Source of the DNA: an uncultured Bacilli bacterium | GTDB lineage: Bacteria; Bacillota_I; Bacilli_A; RF39; UBA660 | Reading direction: 5' to 3' | Length of the DNA stretch: 5,250 bases | Assembly (NCBI GenBank): GCA_947585065.1 | Contig: CANPWX010000082.1 | Span: 1 to 5,250 of the forward strand | Shown: piece after piece, positions 1-5,250 of the stretch | How the letters are laid out: each line of letters starts with the position of its first letter | How positions within the stretch are numbered: position 1 is the first letter of the stretch | Position numbers and translations under genes: made by a program | Notes under the pieces: model-generated | What the model was told of the DNA's origin: nothing | Seen by the model: the letters and a program-made list of their open reading frames with translations, nothing else | The model's database searches: none

Positions 1-9
1 TTTTAACCA

Positions 10-69
10 CACCCTTTTTGATTTTTTCTCACTATAAATATTATAACTTATTTTTTAGGGTTTTGTAAA
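10..69 (-). promoter_or_regulatory. Candidate sigma-A promoter and ribosome binding site for a gene beyond the left edge
   Basis: On the minus strand, TTTACA (69-64) and TATAAT (45-40) are separated by 18 bases. This is a 5/6 match to the -35 consensus and a perfect -10. Transcription would start near base 33. A Shine-Dalgarno-like AAGGGTG lies at 16-10, only nine bases from the window edge, so a start codon is expected at or just past the left end. I saw no convincing hairpin terminator for the 577-residue gene in bases 1-94, so readthrough from that gene is also possible. The gene itself is not visible. Confidence 0.45.
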
Positions 70-94
70 TAACTTTTAAAAAAATAAATGTTTG

Positions 95-1828
95 CTATAA
101 TTCTAAAGTATAAGGTTTATCCATAGAACCATCACCATCAGAAACAAATACTGAAGAAGACAAATAAACGACAGGCAAAACCCCGTAGGGAGACGTCGCT
201 TGGTATTTGTGGACATACCCATCCAAATTCACGAAGAACACACTGTAAGCAAACGAAGAATTGGAATACGGAGAAATCGTCCAATAATGTTCTGCTGGTA
301 GAGTGTATAACCAATCATTTCCAGCACAATCAGTTTTCCATGAACCACTAAACCAGTGATACATTTCTTTTGCTAAACATCCTGCTCTATTTGTGTCTTC
401 GGATTCGCTATTTCCACTTGTTGCATATCCATAATCACTGGGATACATTAGTCCTATTCCATGATATCCACTTGGATCACTTGTTTTACTCCATTCTGTT
501 GTTCTTGGTTCTACTTCATCATTACAATAGTATGCATCTGTACATATTTTTCCTGTATTACTACTTCTCTCATATTGATAAAAATGTTTGGCTAATCCAT
601 TATTTGCACTTGTATAATTATTTGTTCCATTTGCTCCTGTATTCCATATTATACTCTCATCTATCATGGATTTTGCTTCTTCTTTTAATCCTGTGCTTCC
701 AAAATCACATGAAGTATTTTTATCATTAGAGCCATTATAACAAGTCTGTCCATTTAATGAATTATAGTAATAATCATTTAGTAAAGTTTTTAAATCTGCT
801 TGGCTCCATTCATTTATTCCATATCCATTATTTACTCCACTTGTTGAACTATCCCAACTATACTCTCCAATAGAAGTTCTTCTTATTAATTTTACTCTTT
901 GTTCTATTCCACTACTAGTTTTGACATTTACAAGCCCTATTATTCTCCAACCAGCTTCTTCTCCATTAAATGTTACATAGTTATTTGGATCAGGTCCTGC
1001 ATATCTTAATTCTGATTGTTGAAATTCCTTTAACTGAGCTTCTGTATATCCATCATGTTCGATAATTGCATCATCGTGTTTTACTCTATAAAGGCCATTA
1101 CCATTTTCATCAACTACCCCCCCCCCGTCTTCGTCAATTACATTGTTTATTACATCTTCTGGGAAAGGTTGATATGGTTTGATTTCTACAGCACGATTAA
1201 TTACCACTACTTTTGCTTGAAATTTTTGATTCATTATTTCGTTTCCTGCGTTTTCGCCAAACCATAAATAGAGATTGTATGTTTTACTATCTTGTGTTTC
1301 TCCATCTTTTCCATTTAATTTTCCTGTTGCTAATATGATTGATTCCTCTAAGTCTTGTATATCGATATCTTCTGTATTTTCATTTAAATGCTCTGTTGCA
1401 TAGGTTGATAATAATGTTCCAGCTTCTGGTTTTGGTTCATTTTGTTCATGAATTGCAAATTTTACTTTTTCTTTCATATTGTATTCTGGATAACTATATT
1501 GTGTATCTTCATCTTCATGTGCCTCTATTTGATTTGATGTTAATGTATTTAAAGTTACAACATAGCTACTTGCTATACTACAGGTATTTGTTATGGTAAA
1601 GGTATAAGGTGTTTGTTCTAGTCCTCTTGCATCACTAATAGGATAAGTATTTGTTAAATTAATGCTATCTGTATCTTTAAAATCAATAGAAAAACAACCT
1701 ACATCAATTGTATTCTCATGTGTTGCCGCGATCTCTTTTACCCATAAAGCATAACTTTGATAGGTCATCAAACATAAACCCATTGATAATACTACGAAAA
1801 AAATACCTATTTTATATCTCAATCTCAT
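95..1828 (-). CDS. Exported surface protein: TasA/SipW-type N-terminal domain plus lectin-like C-terminal domain, with internal G10 tract
   Basis: This 577-residue protein is predicted to be exported and to act at the cell surface. The start is ATG at 1828, preceded by GAGGGA with a six-base gap. Residues 5-30 are a hydrophobic export segment ending in SYALW. The segment that follows (NTIDVGCFSIDF, then YTFTITNTC near 75-83) resembles proteins with SipW-dependent, TasA-like signals, and C45 and C83 could form a disulfide. This domain runs to about residue 215. A short Asp/Gly/Glu-rich linker (about 222-245) contains three Gly codons encoded by the G10 run. From about 245 (NGLY, then NNYVTFNGE and WRIIG) to the end lies a domain of a type I associate with multi-copy surface proteins of gut Firmicutes. 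It has recurring blocks SWDSS, GYGINEWSQADL, CYNGS, GLMYPSDYGYATSG, NDWLY, WTISPYS and GVLPVVYLSSSV. Closely spaced Cys pairs are C363/C374, C429/C435 and C484/C501. The layout of the last 60 residues recalls C-type-lectin-like or DUF6273-like folds. No sortase motif is seen, so anchoring is by the N-terminal segment or by assembly. The ligand is unknown. The gene has its own promoter and is not operonic with the helicase unit. Confidence 0.9.
   Translation of the reverse strand: MRLRYKIGIFFVVLSMGLCLMTYQSYALWVKEIAATHENTIDVGCFSIDFKDTDSINLTNTYPISDARGLEQTPYTFTITNTCSIASSYVVTLNTLTSNQIEAHEDEDTQYSYPEYNMKEKVKFAIHEQNEPKPEAGTLLSTYATEHLNENTEDIDIQDLEESIILATGKLNGKDGETQDSKTYNLYLWFGENAGNEIMNQKFQAKVVVINRAVEIKPYQPFPEDVINNVIDEDGGGVVDENGNGLYRVKHDDAIIEHDGYTEAQLKEFQQSELRYAGPDPNNYVTFNGEEAGWRIIGLVNVKTSSGIEQRVKLIRRTSIGEYSWDSSTSGVNNGYGINEWSQADLKTLLNDYYYNSLNGQTCYNGSNDKNTSCDFGSTGLKEEAKSMIDESIIWNTGANGTNNYTSANNGLAKHFYQYERSSNTGKICTDAYYCNDEVEPRTTEWSKTSDPSGYHGIGLMYPSDYGYATSGNSESEDTNRAGCLAKEMYHWFSGSWKTDCAGNDWLYTLPAEHYWTISPYSNSSFAYSVFFVNLDGYVHKYQATSPYGVLPVVYLSSSVFVSDGDGSMDKPYTLEL
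161..280 (-). other. Compositionally foreign 40-codon cassette inside the surface protein (T517-L556)
   Basis: Codons 517-556 have G or C in the third position in 22 of 40 cases (for example acg, ccg, tcg, gtg, ggg, gcg, ccc). The 36 codons just upstream show 2 of 31 (Met and Trp excluded) and the 21 downstream show 0 of 20 (Met excluded). GC is 53/120 here against about 30% in a sample of the same gene, CpG dinucleotides are concentrated here, and coding-strand adenine is 21/120 against 35/108 just upstream. The reading frame is intact. The encoded stretch (WTISPYS through GVLPVVYL) corresponds by position and pattern to the variable C-terminal part of lectin-fold proteins. A recombined or retro-diversified cassette is an inference; the compositional break is seen directly. 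Confidence 0.6.
1117..1126 (-). repeat. G10 homopolymer in the coding strand (candidate phase-variation tract)
   Basis: Ten consecutive C on the plus strand read as G10 on the coding strand. They encode Gly235-Gly237 and the first base of Val238, at the junction between the N-terminal and C-terminal domains. The run is exceptional in a sequence of roughly 30% GC, where no other G/C run comes close. Nine G gives ggg ggg ggg tag, a stop after residue 237. Eleven G gives ggg ggg ggg ggt agt tga, a stop after residue 239. Both wrong frames therefore end at once, and only lengths congruent to 10 modulo 3 express the full protein. Confidence 0.85.
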
Positions 1829-1864
1829 TTGCTATCCCTCAAATTCTATATCTTACTATATTAA

Positions 1865-1893
1865 ATTATACTTATTTTTTTTCTATCGGTCAA
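1865..1893 (-). promoter_or_regulatory. Strong sigma-A promoter of the surface-protein gene
   Basis: TTGACC (1893-1888) and TATAAT (1870-1865) on the minus strand are separated by exactly 17 bases, a 5/6 and a 6/6 match to consensus. Transcription should begin near 1857-1858, giving a leader of about 30 bases that includes the GAGGGA ribosome binding site at 1840-1835. The spacer contains a run of eight A (plus-strand T at 1875-1882). Changes in the length of that run would alter the -35/-10 spacing. The terminator at 1926-1948 isolates this promoter from the helicase unit upstream. Confidence 0.8.
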
Positions 1894-1925
1894 GATAAAA
1901 AGAATCTTCTGACATTTTTTTCATT

Positions 1926-1948
1926 AAAAAATCCCCTCAGGGACTTTT
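1926..1948 (-). terminator. Intrinsic terminator of the recD2-microprotein unit
   Basis: On the minus strand, two bases after the stop of the 54-residue gene, AAAAGTCCC can pair with GGGATTTTTT across a TGAG loop. This gives three G-C pairs followed by T-A, G-T and A-T pairs, with the downstream arm ending in six T. The geometry fits a Rho-independent terminator. It could also work weakly on the plus strand, but no plus-strand gene ends here. Confidence 0.75.
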
Positions 1949-1950
1949 CT

Positions 1951-2115
1951 TTACATTTTAGATTTCATATTATCTAAAGCTATATTCGCATTATCCATTG
2001 CTTTATTTAACATTTTATTTGCATTTTTCTTTGTATTTGGATTCATCATCATATAAGTTGTTATTCCCATCCCGCCTATCATACCTAGTCCTAAACCTAT
2101 CATCATATTTTTCAT
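1951..2115 (-). CDS. 54-residue Met-rich glycine-zipper membrane microprotein
   Basis: I do not recognise this small gene as a named family. The start is ATG at 2115, preceded by TGAGGTGA with a five-base gap, a very good ribosome binding site, and the stop is TAA. Residues 4-24 form one short hydrophobic segment with glycines at 7, 9, 11, 14, 15 and 17 (GLGLGMIGGMG), a glycine-zipper pattern that favours helix packing in a membrane. The rest (25-54) is a Lys/Asn/Asp-rich amphipathic helix (NKMLNKAMDNANIALDNM). Twelve of 54 residues are Met. It resembles short single-span proteins of Firmicutes of the general YtxH type only in layout. It lies 36 bases after the helicase stop with no promoter of its own that I can see, and the terminator follows directly, so it is probably the last gene of that transcript. 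The ribosome binding site, clean frame and terminator make it a credible gene; its function is unknown. Confidence 0.75.
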   Translation of the reverse strand: MKNMMIGLGLGMIGGMGITTYMMMNPNTKKNANKMLNKAMDNANIALDNMKSKM

Positions 2116-2151
2116 TTTCTTCACCTCAGTATTAGTATGTTCTTTTTTTCT

Positions 2152-4353
2152 TTATTCACATTGGAATATTCTGGTAATTCTTTTTTTCAAAGATGTTTTT
2201 CTATTATTTGAATAATTATTATGAATGGATGTTAAAAATGCTTCTTTTTCTCCTATAATTATTAAAGTTTCTTTGGCTCTTGAAACTCCTGTATAAACTA
2301 ATTTATTATAAAGCATCATATGGTAACTTTTGGTAATTGGAAGTAGGACAATAGGAAATTCACTTCCTTGGCTTTTATGAATGGTAATTGCATAGGCATG
2401 TTTAATACTTATTAAGTCTTGTGTTTGATAGATCACCCGATTCCCTTCAAAATCAATTAATATCTCGATATGTTTTTTAGGAAGTAACACTTCTTTAATT
2501 GATTCAATATAGCCTATATCTCCATTATAGACATTACAATCGGGATTATTTACTAATTGTAATACTTTGTCTTTTTCTCGATAGGTTGTTTCATAATAAG
2601 TTATTTCTTTTTTCGCGCTATCTTTTGGATTTAGAAGCTCTTGGAGCATTGCATTTAAATTATCAATTCCATTTTCTCCTTTATACATGGGTGCTAGGAC
2701 TTGAATTTCTTCTTTTTTTAGTCCTTTTTCCATACTTTTTTCGACAACTTTTTTAATCATTGCTTTTAAATTTTTTCCTTCACATGGTAAGAAATTATAA
2801 TCATCTTTTTTTTCTAAGTAGCTTTCACTTAAATTTTGTTCTTTTATTTCTTTGGCTAAAATTGGAATATAGGAATTTTCACTTTGTCTATATATTGTTT
2901 CTAATGAAGTATAAGGGAATGCATTACTTTCTACTAAATCATTTAATATTAATCCAGCACCTACACTTGGAAGTTGGAAAGTATCTCCTACTAAAACCAT
3001 TTGTGCACTTTGATCGATACCATTTAAAAGAGAACTAAATAAATGGGTATCTATCATACTTGTTTCATCTACAATAATTAATTTTTGATGATTTTTATTC
3101 CATTCATTGACTCCAAAGTCATTGGTATCTTTATTCCATTTTAAATAACGATGAATCGTCATTGCTGGTAGGTGGGTACTAGTTGCTAGTTTTTTAGCTG
3201 CCCGACCTGTTGGAGCAAGAAGGGCAATATTCGCTAGAGTATCAATGGGAGATAGTTTATAAATCTCTATAAATAGTTTTGTAATTGCATTGACGATTGT
3301 CGTTTTTCCTGTTCCTGGACCTCCTGATATAATTGATATTGGATTGATAATTGCTGTTTCAATTGCCTGTTTCTGATCTTTATTATACGATACGCCTAAG
3401 TATTCTTCTAAGTTTTTTATTTTTTCTGAAATGTTTTTTAAGTTTTTTGGAGGATGATCCATCATTTTTTTTAAATTATTAGCAATTGAACACTCCATAT
3501 CATAATATTTCTTTAAATATATTTTATCTTCTTCTATTATTATTTCATTTTTTTCTTCTAATGAATCTAAAACTTTTTGAATATCCTCTTTTTCTAAGAT
3601 TATTTTAAATGTATTTTTTAGAATATCTTGGATTGTTTCTAATTCATAATAGACATCTCCAGAGGAATTACTTATGATTTCCATTCCTTCTTTCATGCAT
3701 TCTTCCATACGAATTTTATCATAGAGATCATGGTTTGTTAAAAATATTTTATCTAGTTTAGCAAAGGGAACATAGTCTTTTAATTGATATAAATTTTCTT
3801 CTACTATAACTAGTGTTTTATCATTAAATCTTTTTACTAATCTTGTGGATTCAGCAATCGTAAAACCTAAATTTTGTAATTTTATTAATGTATCATCTAC
3901 TTTTGAATAGGCTAAAACACTTAAGTAGATATTGTTTGCTTTTTTTTCTGTCATATTTGGCACGAGCATTAAATTATTTTTATTTTCTTTAATTCGATTT
4001 AGGGCATTATCTCCTAATGTTTCGACAATTTGTTTCGAAGTTTTTAAACCACAGCCTTTAATTAAGGGGCTTGATAGAAATTCAATGATTGCTTCTTTGC
4101 CTTCTGGTATTTTCTTTTCATAGCTTTGAAATTGAAACTGATAGCCATATCGATCGTGTTTGCCATACGTTCCATGAAGAACATAGGTGTCTTCTTCATT
4201 CGGATCGGCAATTAAACCGGTAATGGTAATTGTTTTATGAACTAAATCTTCTAATTCTTTTTCTTCCACATCTTTCACTTTAAAAACACCCACAAAAAAA
4301 CCAGATTCACTACTATATATTTTATTTCTAATTTTTCCTTCAATTGATTGCAT
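2152..4353 (-). CDS. recD2: ATP-dependent RecD2-type DNA helicase (superfamily 1, 5'-3')
   Basis: RecD2 proteins are RecBC-independent 5'-3' DNA helicases linked to DNA repair and replication-fork maintenance, acting in the cytoplasm on DNA with single-stranded tails. Starting at ATG 4353, the protein has 733 residues, normal for Firmicutes. An in-frame GTG at 4362 exists, but it lies inside the AGGTGG ribosome binding site (4364-4359), which stands five bases before the ATG, so ATG is preferred. In order: an N-terminal OB-like part beginning QSIEGKI (2-80); tandem helix-hairpin-helix repeats (SSPLIKGCGLKTSKQIVETL and VPNMTEKKANNI, about 94-142); a winged-helix-like region (about 210-285); Q-motif region YNKDQKQAI (323-331); Walker A GGPGTGKT (344-351); motif Ia LLAPTGRAAKKL (378-389); Walker B VDETSM (428-433); motif III GDTFQLPSV (456-464); motif IV YRQ (488-490); motif V IHKSQGSEFP (658-667); motif VI TGVSRAKET (688-696). 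All catalytic motifs look intact. It probably shares a transcript with the downstream microprotein and may have its own promoter. Confidence 0.95.
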   Translation of the reverse strand: MQSIEGKIRNKIYSSESGFFVGVFKVKDVEEKELEDLVHKTITITGLIADPNEEDTYVLHGTYGKHDRYGYQFQFQSYEKKIPEGKEAIIEFLSSPLIKGCGLKTSKQIVETLGDNALNRIKENKNNLMLVPNMTEKKANNIYLSVLAYSKVDDTLIKLQNLGFTIAESTRLVKRFNDKTLVIVEENLYQLKDYVPFAKLDKIFLTNHDLYDKIRMEECMKEGMEIISNSSGDVYYELETIQDILKNTFKIILEKEDIQKVLDSLEEKNEIIIEEDKIYLKKYYDMECSIANNLKKMMDHPPKNLKNISEKIKNLEEYLGVSYNKDQKQAIETAIINPISIISGGPGTGKTTIVNAITKLFIEIYKLSPIDTLANIALLAPTGRAAKKLATSTHLPAMTIHRYLKWNKDTNDFGVNEWNKNHQKLIIVDETSMIDTHLFSSLLNGIDQSAQMVLVGDTFQLPSVGAGLILNDLVESNAFPYTSLETIYRQSENSYIPILAKEIKEQNLSESYLEKKDDYNFLPCEGKNLKAMIKKVVEKSMEKGLKKEEIQVLAPMYKGENGIDNLNAMLQELLNPKDSAKKEITYYETTYREKDKVLQLVNNPDCNVYNGDIGYIESIKEVLLPKKHIEILIDFEGNRVIYQTQDLISIKHAYAITIHKSQGSEFPIVLLPITKSYHMMLYNKLVYTGVSRAKETLIIIGEKEAFLTSIHNNYSNNRKTSLKKRITRIFQCE

Positions 4354-4370
4354 ATTTACCACCTAGAACT

Positions 4371-4400
4371 ATTGTATCATAAAACTTTAAAATTTATCAA
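4371..4400 (-). promoter_or_regulatory. Candidate promoter of recD2
   Basis: TTGATA (4400-4395) and TACAAT (4376-4371) on the minus strand are 18 bases apart, each a 5/6 match to consensus. The -35 box overlaps the TGA stop of the preceding gene. Transcription would begin near 4364, at the first base of the AGGTGG ribosome binding site, so the leader would be only about 11 bases. That is tight, and transcription from further upstream remains possible. Confidence 0.45.
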
Positions 4401-4409
4401 TTATGATAC
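4374..4409. repeat. 9-bp perfect inverted repeat overlapping the recD2 promoter
   Basis: GTATCATAA (4374-4382) and TTATGATAC (4401-4409) are exact reverse complements separated by 18 bases. One arm overlaps the -10 region of the candidate recD2 promoter and the other lies in the last codons of the 117-residue gene. There is no T-run after it on the minus strand, so it is not a standard terminator. It could be an operator or chance in AT-rich DNA. Confidence 0.4.
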
Positions 4410-4750
4410 CCTAATAAATACAAGCGATAGACAATATCATCATAATAGGAATTTAAGTTGCTATCTTGGGTTCTTTTGGCTTCATTTACTCGGTACCAAA
4501 GGCCATATAAAGTATTGTATTCTGTAATTATGGCAGCCCTTTCTTCTTCTTTTTTGGTTGTATTTATTTTGGCATAGTAATCGTTTAGAGAAGCCATAAT
4601 AAAAGTATCTAATAAAGCATAGTTTACTCTTCCAATACTTAGAATTTGTCTTTGACCATTTCTTTCGATTGGTCTTTCGCTTTTTTCTTTAAAATTATAT
4701 TGTAAATTGACATTGACAATTCCTTTTACGATGCCATTATTTAGTTGCAC
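4397..4750 (-). CDS. Uncharacterised 117-residue soluble protein between mtaB and recD2
   Basis: I do not recognise the family. With the GTG start at 4750 the protein has 117 residues. It has no signal peptide, membrane segment or metal-binding Cys/His cluster. Residues 5-22 (GIVKGIVNVNLQYNF) look like beta strands. From about 48 on it appears helical and rich in Tyr, Lys and Glu, with a basic/acidic stretch TTKKEEERAA near 64-73. The stop TGA is followed at once by TAA in the same frame. The start is uncertain. The best ribosome binding site (AAGGGG, 4774-4769) points to an ATG at 4760, but that ATG is in another frame and reads only seven codons (MFQSATK) before TAA, overlapping the GTG. 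The GTG has only a weak AGAGA about ten bases upstream. Either the gene starts at GTG, perhaps coupled to the mini-ORF, or one base is extra in this sequence. It lies 71 bases after mtaB and shortly before recD2, so co-transcription with either is possible, but no shared function is implied. Confidence 0.65.
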   Translation of the reverse strand: MQLNNGIVKGIVNVNLQYNFKEKSERPIERNGQRQILSIGRVNYALLDTFIMASLNDYYAKINTTKKEEERAAIITEYNTLYGLWYRVNEAKRTQDSNLNSYYDDIVYRLYLLGYHN

Positions 4751-4821
4751 TTTGAAACATATCTCTATCCCCTTTTATTTTCTATTATTATTCTATCAAA
4801 GAACTGAAAAAAAATCCATAT

Positions 4822-5250
4822 TTATTCATTCGTTTTTTCTTCCACTTTTTTTCCTAATAAAATACTACCATTCTGTCCAGTTATTTGTACTTGAATTAAA
4901 GTGTTATTCGGAATATTTTCTTTTACTTTTACTCTTAAATAATTGCTTGTAAGTCCTGAGCTTTCTTCCCCACTTTTTTCGATGAGGACTTCTAAAGTTT
5001 TCCCAATAAAACGTTTTGAAAACTCTATTTCTAGTTTGTGTGATAAGTCACATAACTTTTGGGAACGAAGTTTTTTTTCTTTTTCGTTTACATTATATTT
5101 TTCTTCAAAACTTGCAGCTTTTGTACCAGTTCTTTTTGAAAATGGAAAAACATGAATTTTACTAAACTGAAATTTTTCAGCATTTTTTAAAGTTTCTTGA
5201 AAAAGTTGTTCTGTTTCATAAGGAAAACCTACTATAATATCAGTAGCAAT
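4822..5250 (-). CDS. mtaB: tRNA t6A37 methylthiotransferase MtaB, C-terminal part (5' end off window)
   Basis: MtaB is a radical-SAM enzyme that adds a methylthio group to N6-threonylcarbamoyladenosine at position 37 of tRNAs reading ANN codons, giving ms2t6A. Only the last 142 residues and the TAA stop are in the window; the cluster-binding N-terminus and the CxxxCxxC motif lie beyond the right edge. The fragment begins with TDIIVGFPYETE (the late radical-SAM barrel segment, usually TDxIVGFPGETE) and continues with FSKIHVFPFSKRTGTKAA, close to the FSKxHVFPYSxRxGTxAA signature of MtaB rather than the corresponding segments of MiaB or RimO. Residues about 85-135 of the fragment (TLEVLIEK, SGLTSNYLRVKV, VQITGQNGSILLG) match a C-terminal TRAM tRNA-binding domain, followed by a short Lys/Glu tail. 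The Tyr in GFPYETE in place of the usual Gly is a small oddity. The family assignment is firm, and the MtaB subgroup is likely. Confidence 0.88.
   Translation of the reverse strand: MATDIIVGFPYETEQLFQETLKNAEKFQFSKIHVFPFSKRTGTKAASFEEKYNVNEKEKKLRSQKLCDLSHKLEIEFSKRFIGKTLEVLIEKSGEESSGLTSNYLRVKVKENIPNNTLIQVQITGQNGSILLGKKVEEKTNE

Noticed and set aside
370..729. Plus-strand open frames opposite the surface protein, including 1055-1267, 1339-1599 and 1708-1977
   Set aside because: They are antisense to a clearly coding frame and are rich in Leu, His, Phe and Tyr, as expected from reading A/T-rich codons backwards. They have no convincing ribosome binding sites, and no family resemblance was seen.
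2499..4123. Plus-strand open frames opposite recD2 (2499-2756, 2760-3038, 3932-4123)
   Set aside because: They are shadows of the helicase, whose motifs are intact on the minus strand.
4751..4821. A promoter between mtaB and the 117-residue gene
   Set aside because: TGGATT, 17 bases, TAGAAT on the minus strand has a poor -35 (3/6), and TTGATA at 4799-4794 has no matching -10 at the right distance. Cotranscription with mtaB is equally likely.
5071..5080. Other homopolymer runs, mostly T or A of 7-9 bases, as phase-variation sites
   Set aside because: They are expected in DNA this AT-rich and occur in housekeeping genes, so they carry little signal by themselves.
4707..5155. Plus-strand open frames at 4707-4952 and 4943-5155
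   Set aside because: They lie mostly antisense to mtaB and to the start of the 117-residue gene, with low-complexity composition and no start signals.
1..5250. Mycoplasma-type genetic code (TGA as Trp)
   Set aside because: Trp is encoded by TGG throughout, no gene contains an in-frame TGA, and the 117-residue gene ends in TGA. Standard code fits everything, although the TGA-TAA tandem stop there does not itself discriminate.
1..5250. A complete diversity-generating retroelement within the window
   Set aside because: No reverse transcriptase, accessory gene or second copy of the 161-280 block is present here. Only a possible target region can be proposed.

Overview
The window reads as chromosome of an AT-rich, low-GC Gram-positive bacterium, most likely a Firmicutes/Bacilli-type organism such as the uncultured gut lineages related to Erysipelotrichia or RF39. 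This is inferred from A/T-ending codons, strong Shine-Dalgarno sites, consensus sigma-A promoters and the gene families present. TGA behaves as a stop and Trp is read from TGG, so a Mycoplasma-type code is not needed. All recognised genes lie on the minus strand, so transcription runs from right to left.

Right part (about 1950-5250), housekeeping. The C-terminal 142 residues of the tRNA methylthiotransferase MtaB enter from the right edge. After 71 bases comes an unrecognised 117-residue soluble protein with an ambiguous start. After another 34 to 43 bases, which hold a candidate promoter and a 9-bp inverted repeat, comes a full-length RecD2-type superfamily 1 DNA helicase. A 54-residue Met-rich, glycine-zipper membrane microprotein follows 36 bases later, and a hairpin terminator closes the unit.

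Left part (95-1893), a separately transcribed surface protein. A near-perfect promoter (TTGACC, 17 bases, TATAAT) drives a 577-residue exported protein. It has an N-terminal TasA/SipW-type domain and a C-terminal domain of the kind found in large surface-protein families of gut Firmicutes. Two features stand out. First, an uninterrupted run of ten G on the coding strand sits exactly between the two domains. Gain or loss of one G brings a stop within three codons, as expected of a phase-variable contingency locus. Second, a sharply bounded 40-codon block near the C-terminus (161-280) has 22/40 G/C-ending codons, against 2/31 just before it and 0/20 just after it. It lies where C-type-lectin-like proteins carry their variable loop, which suggests a replaced or diversified cassette (a diversity-generating retroelement target or gene conversion between paralogues). 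No reverse transcriptase or template repeat is in the window, so this remains a hypothesis.

Bases 1-94 hold the end of this transcription unit and a candidate promoter plus ribosome binding site for another minus-strand gene beyond the left edge. No RNA gene, CRISPR array, insertion sequence or phage gene was seen.
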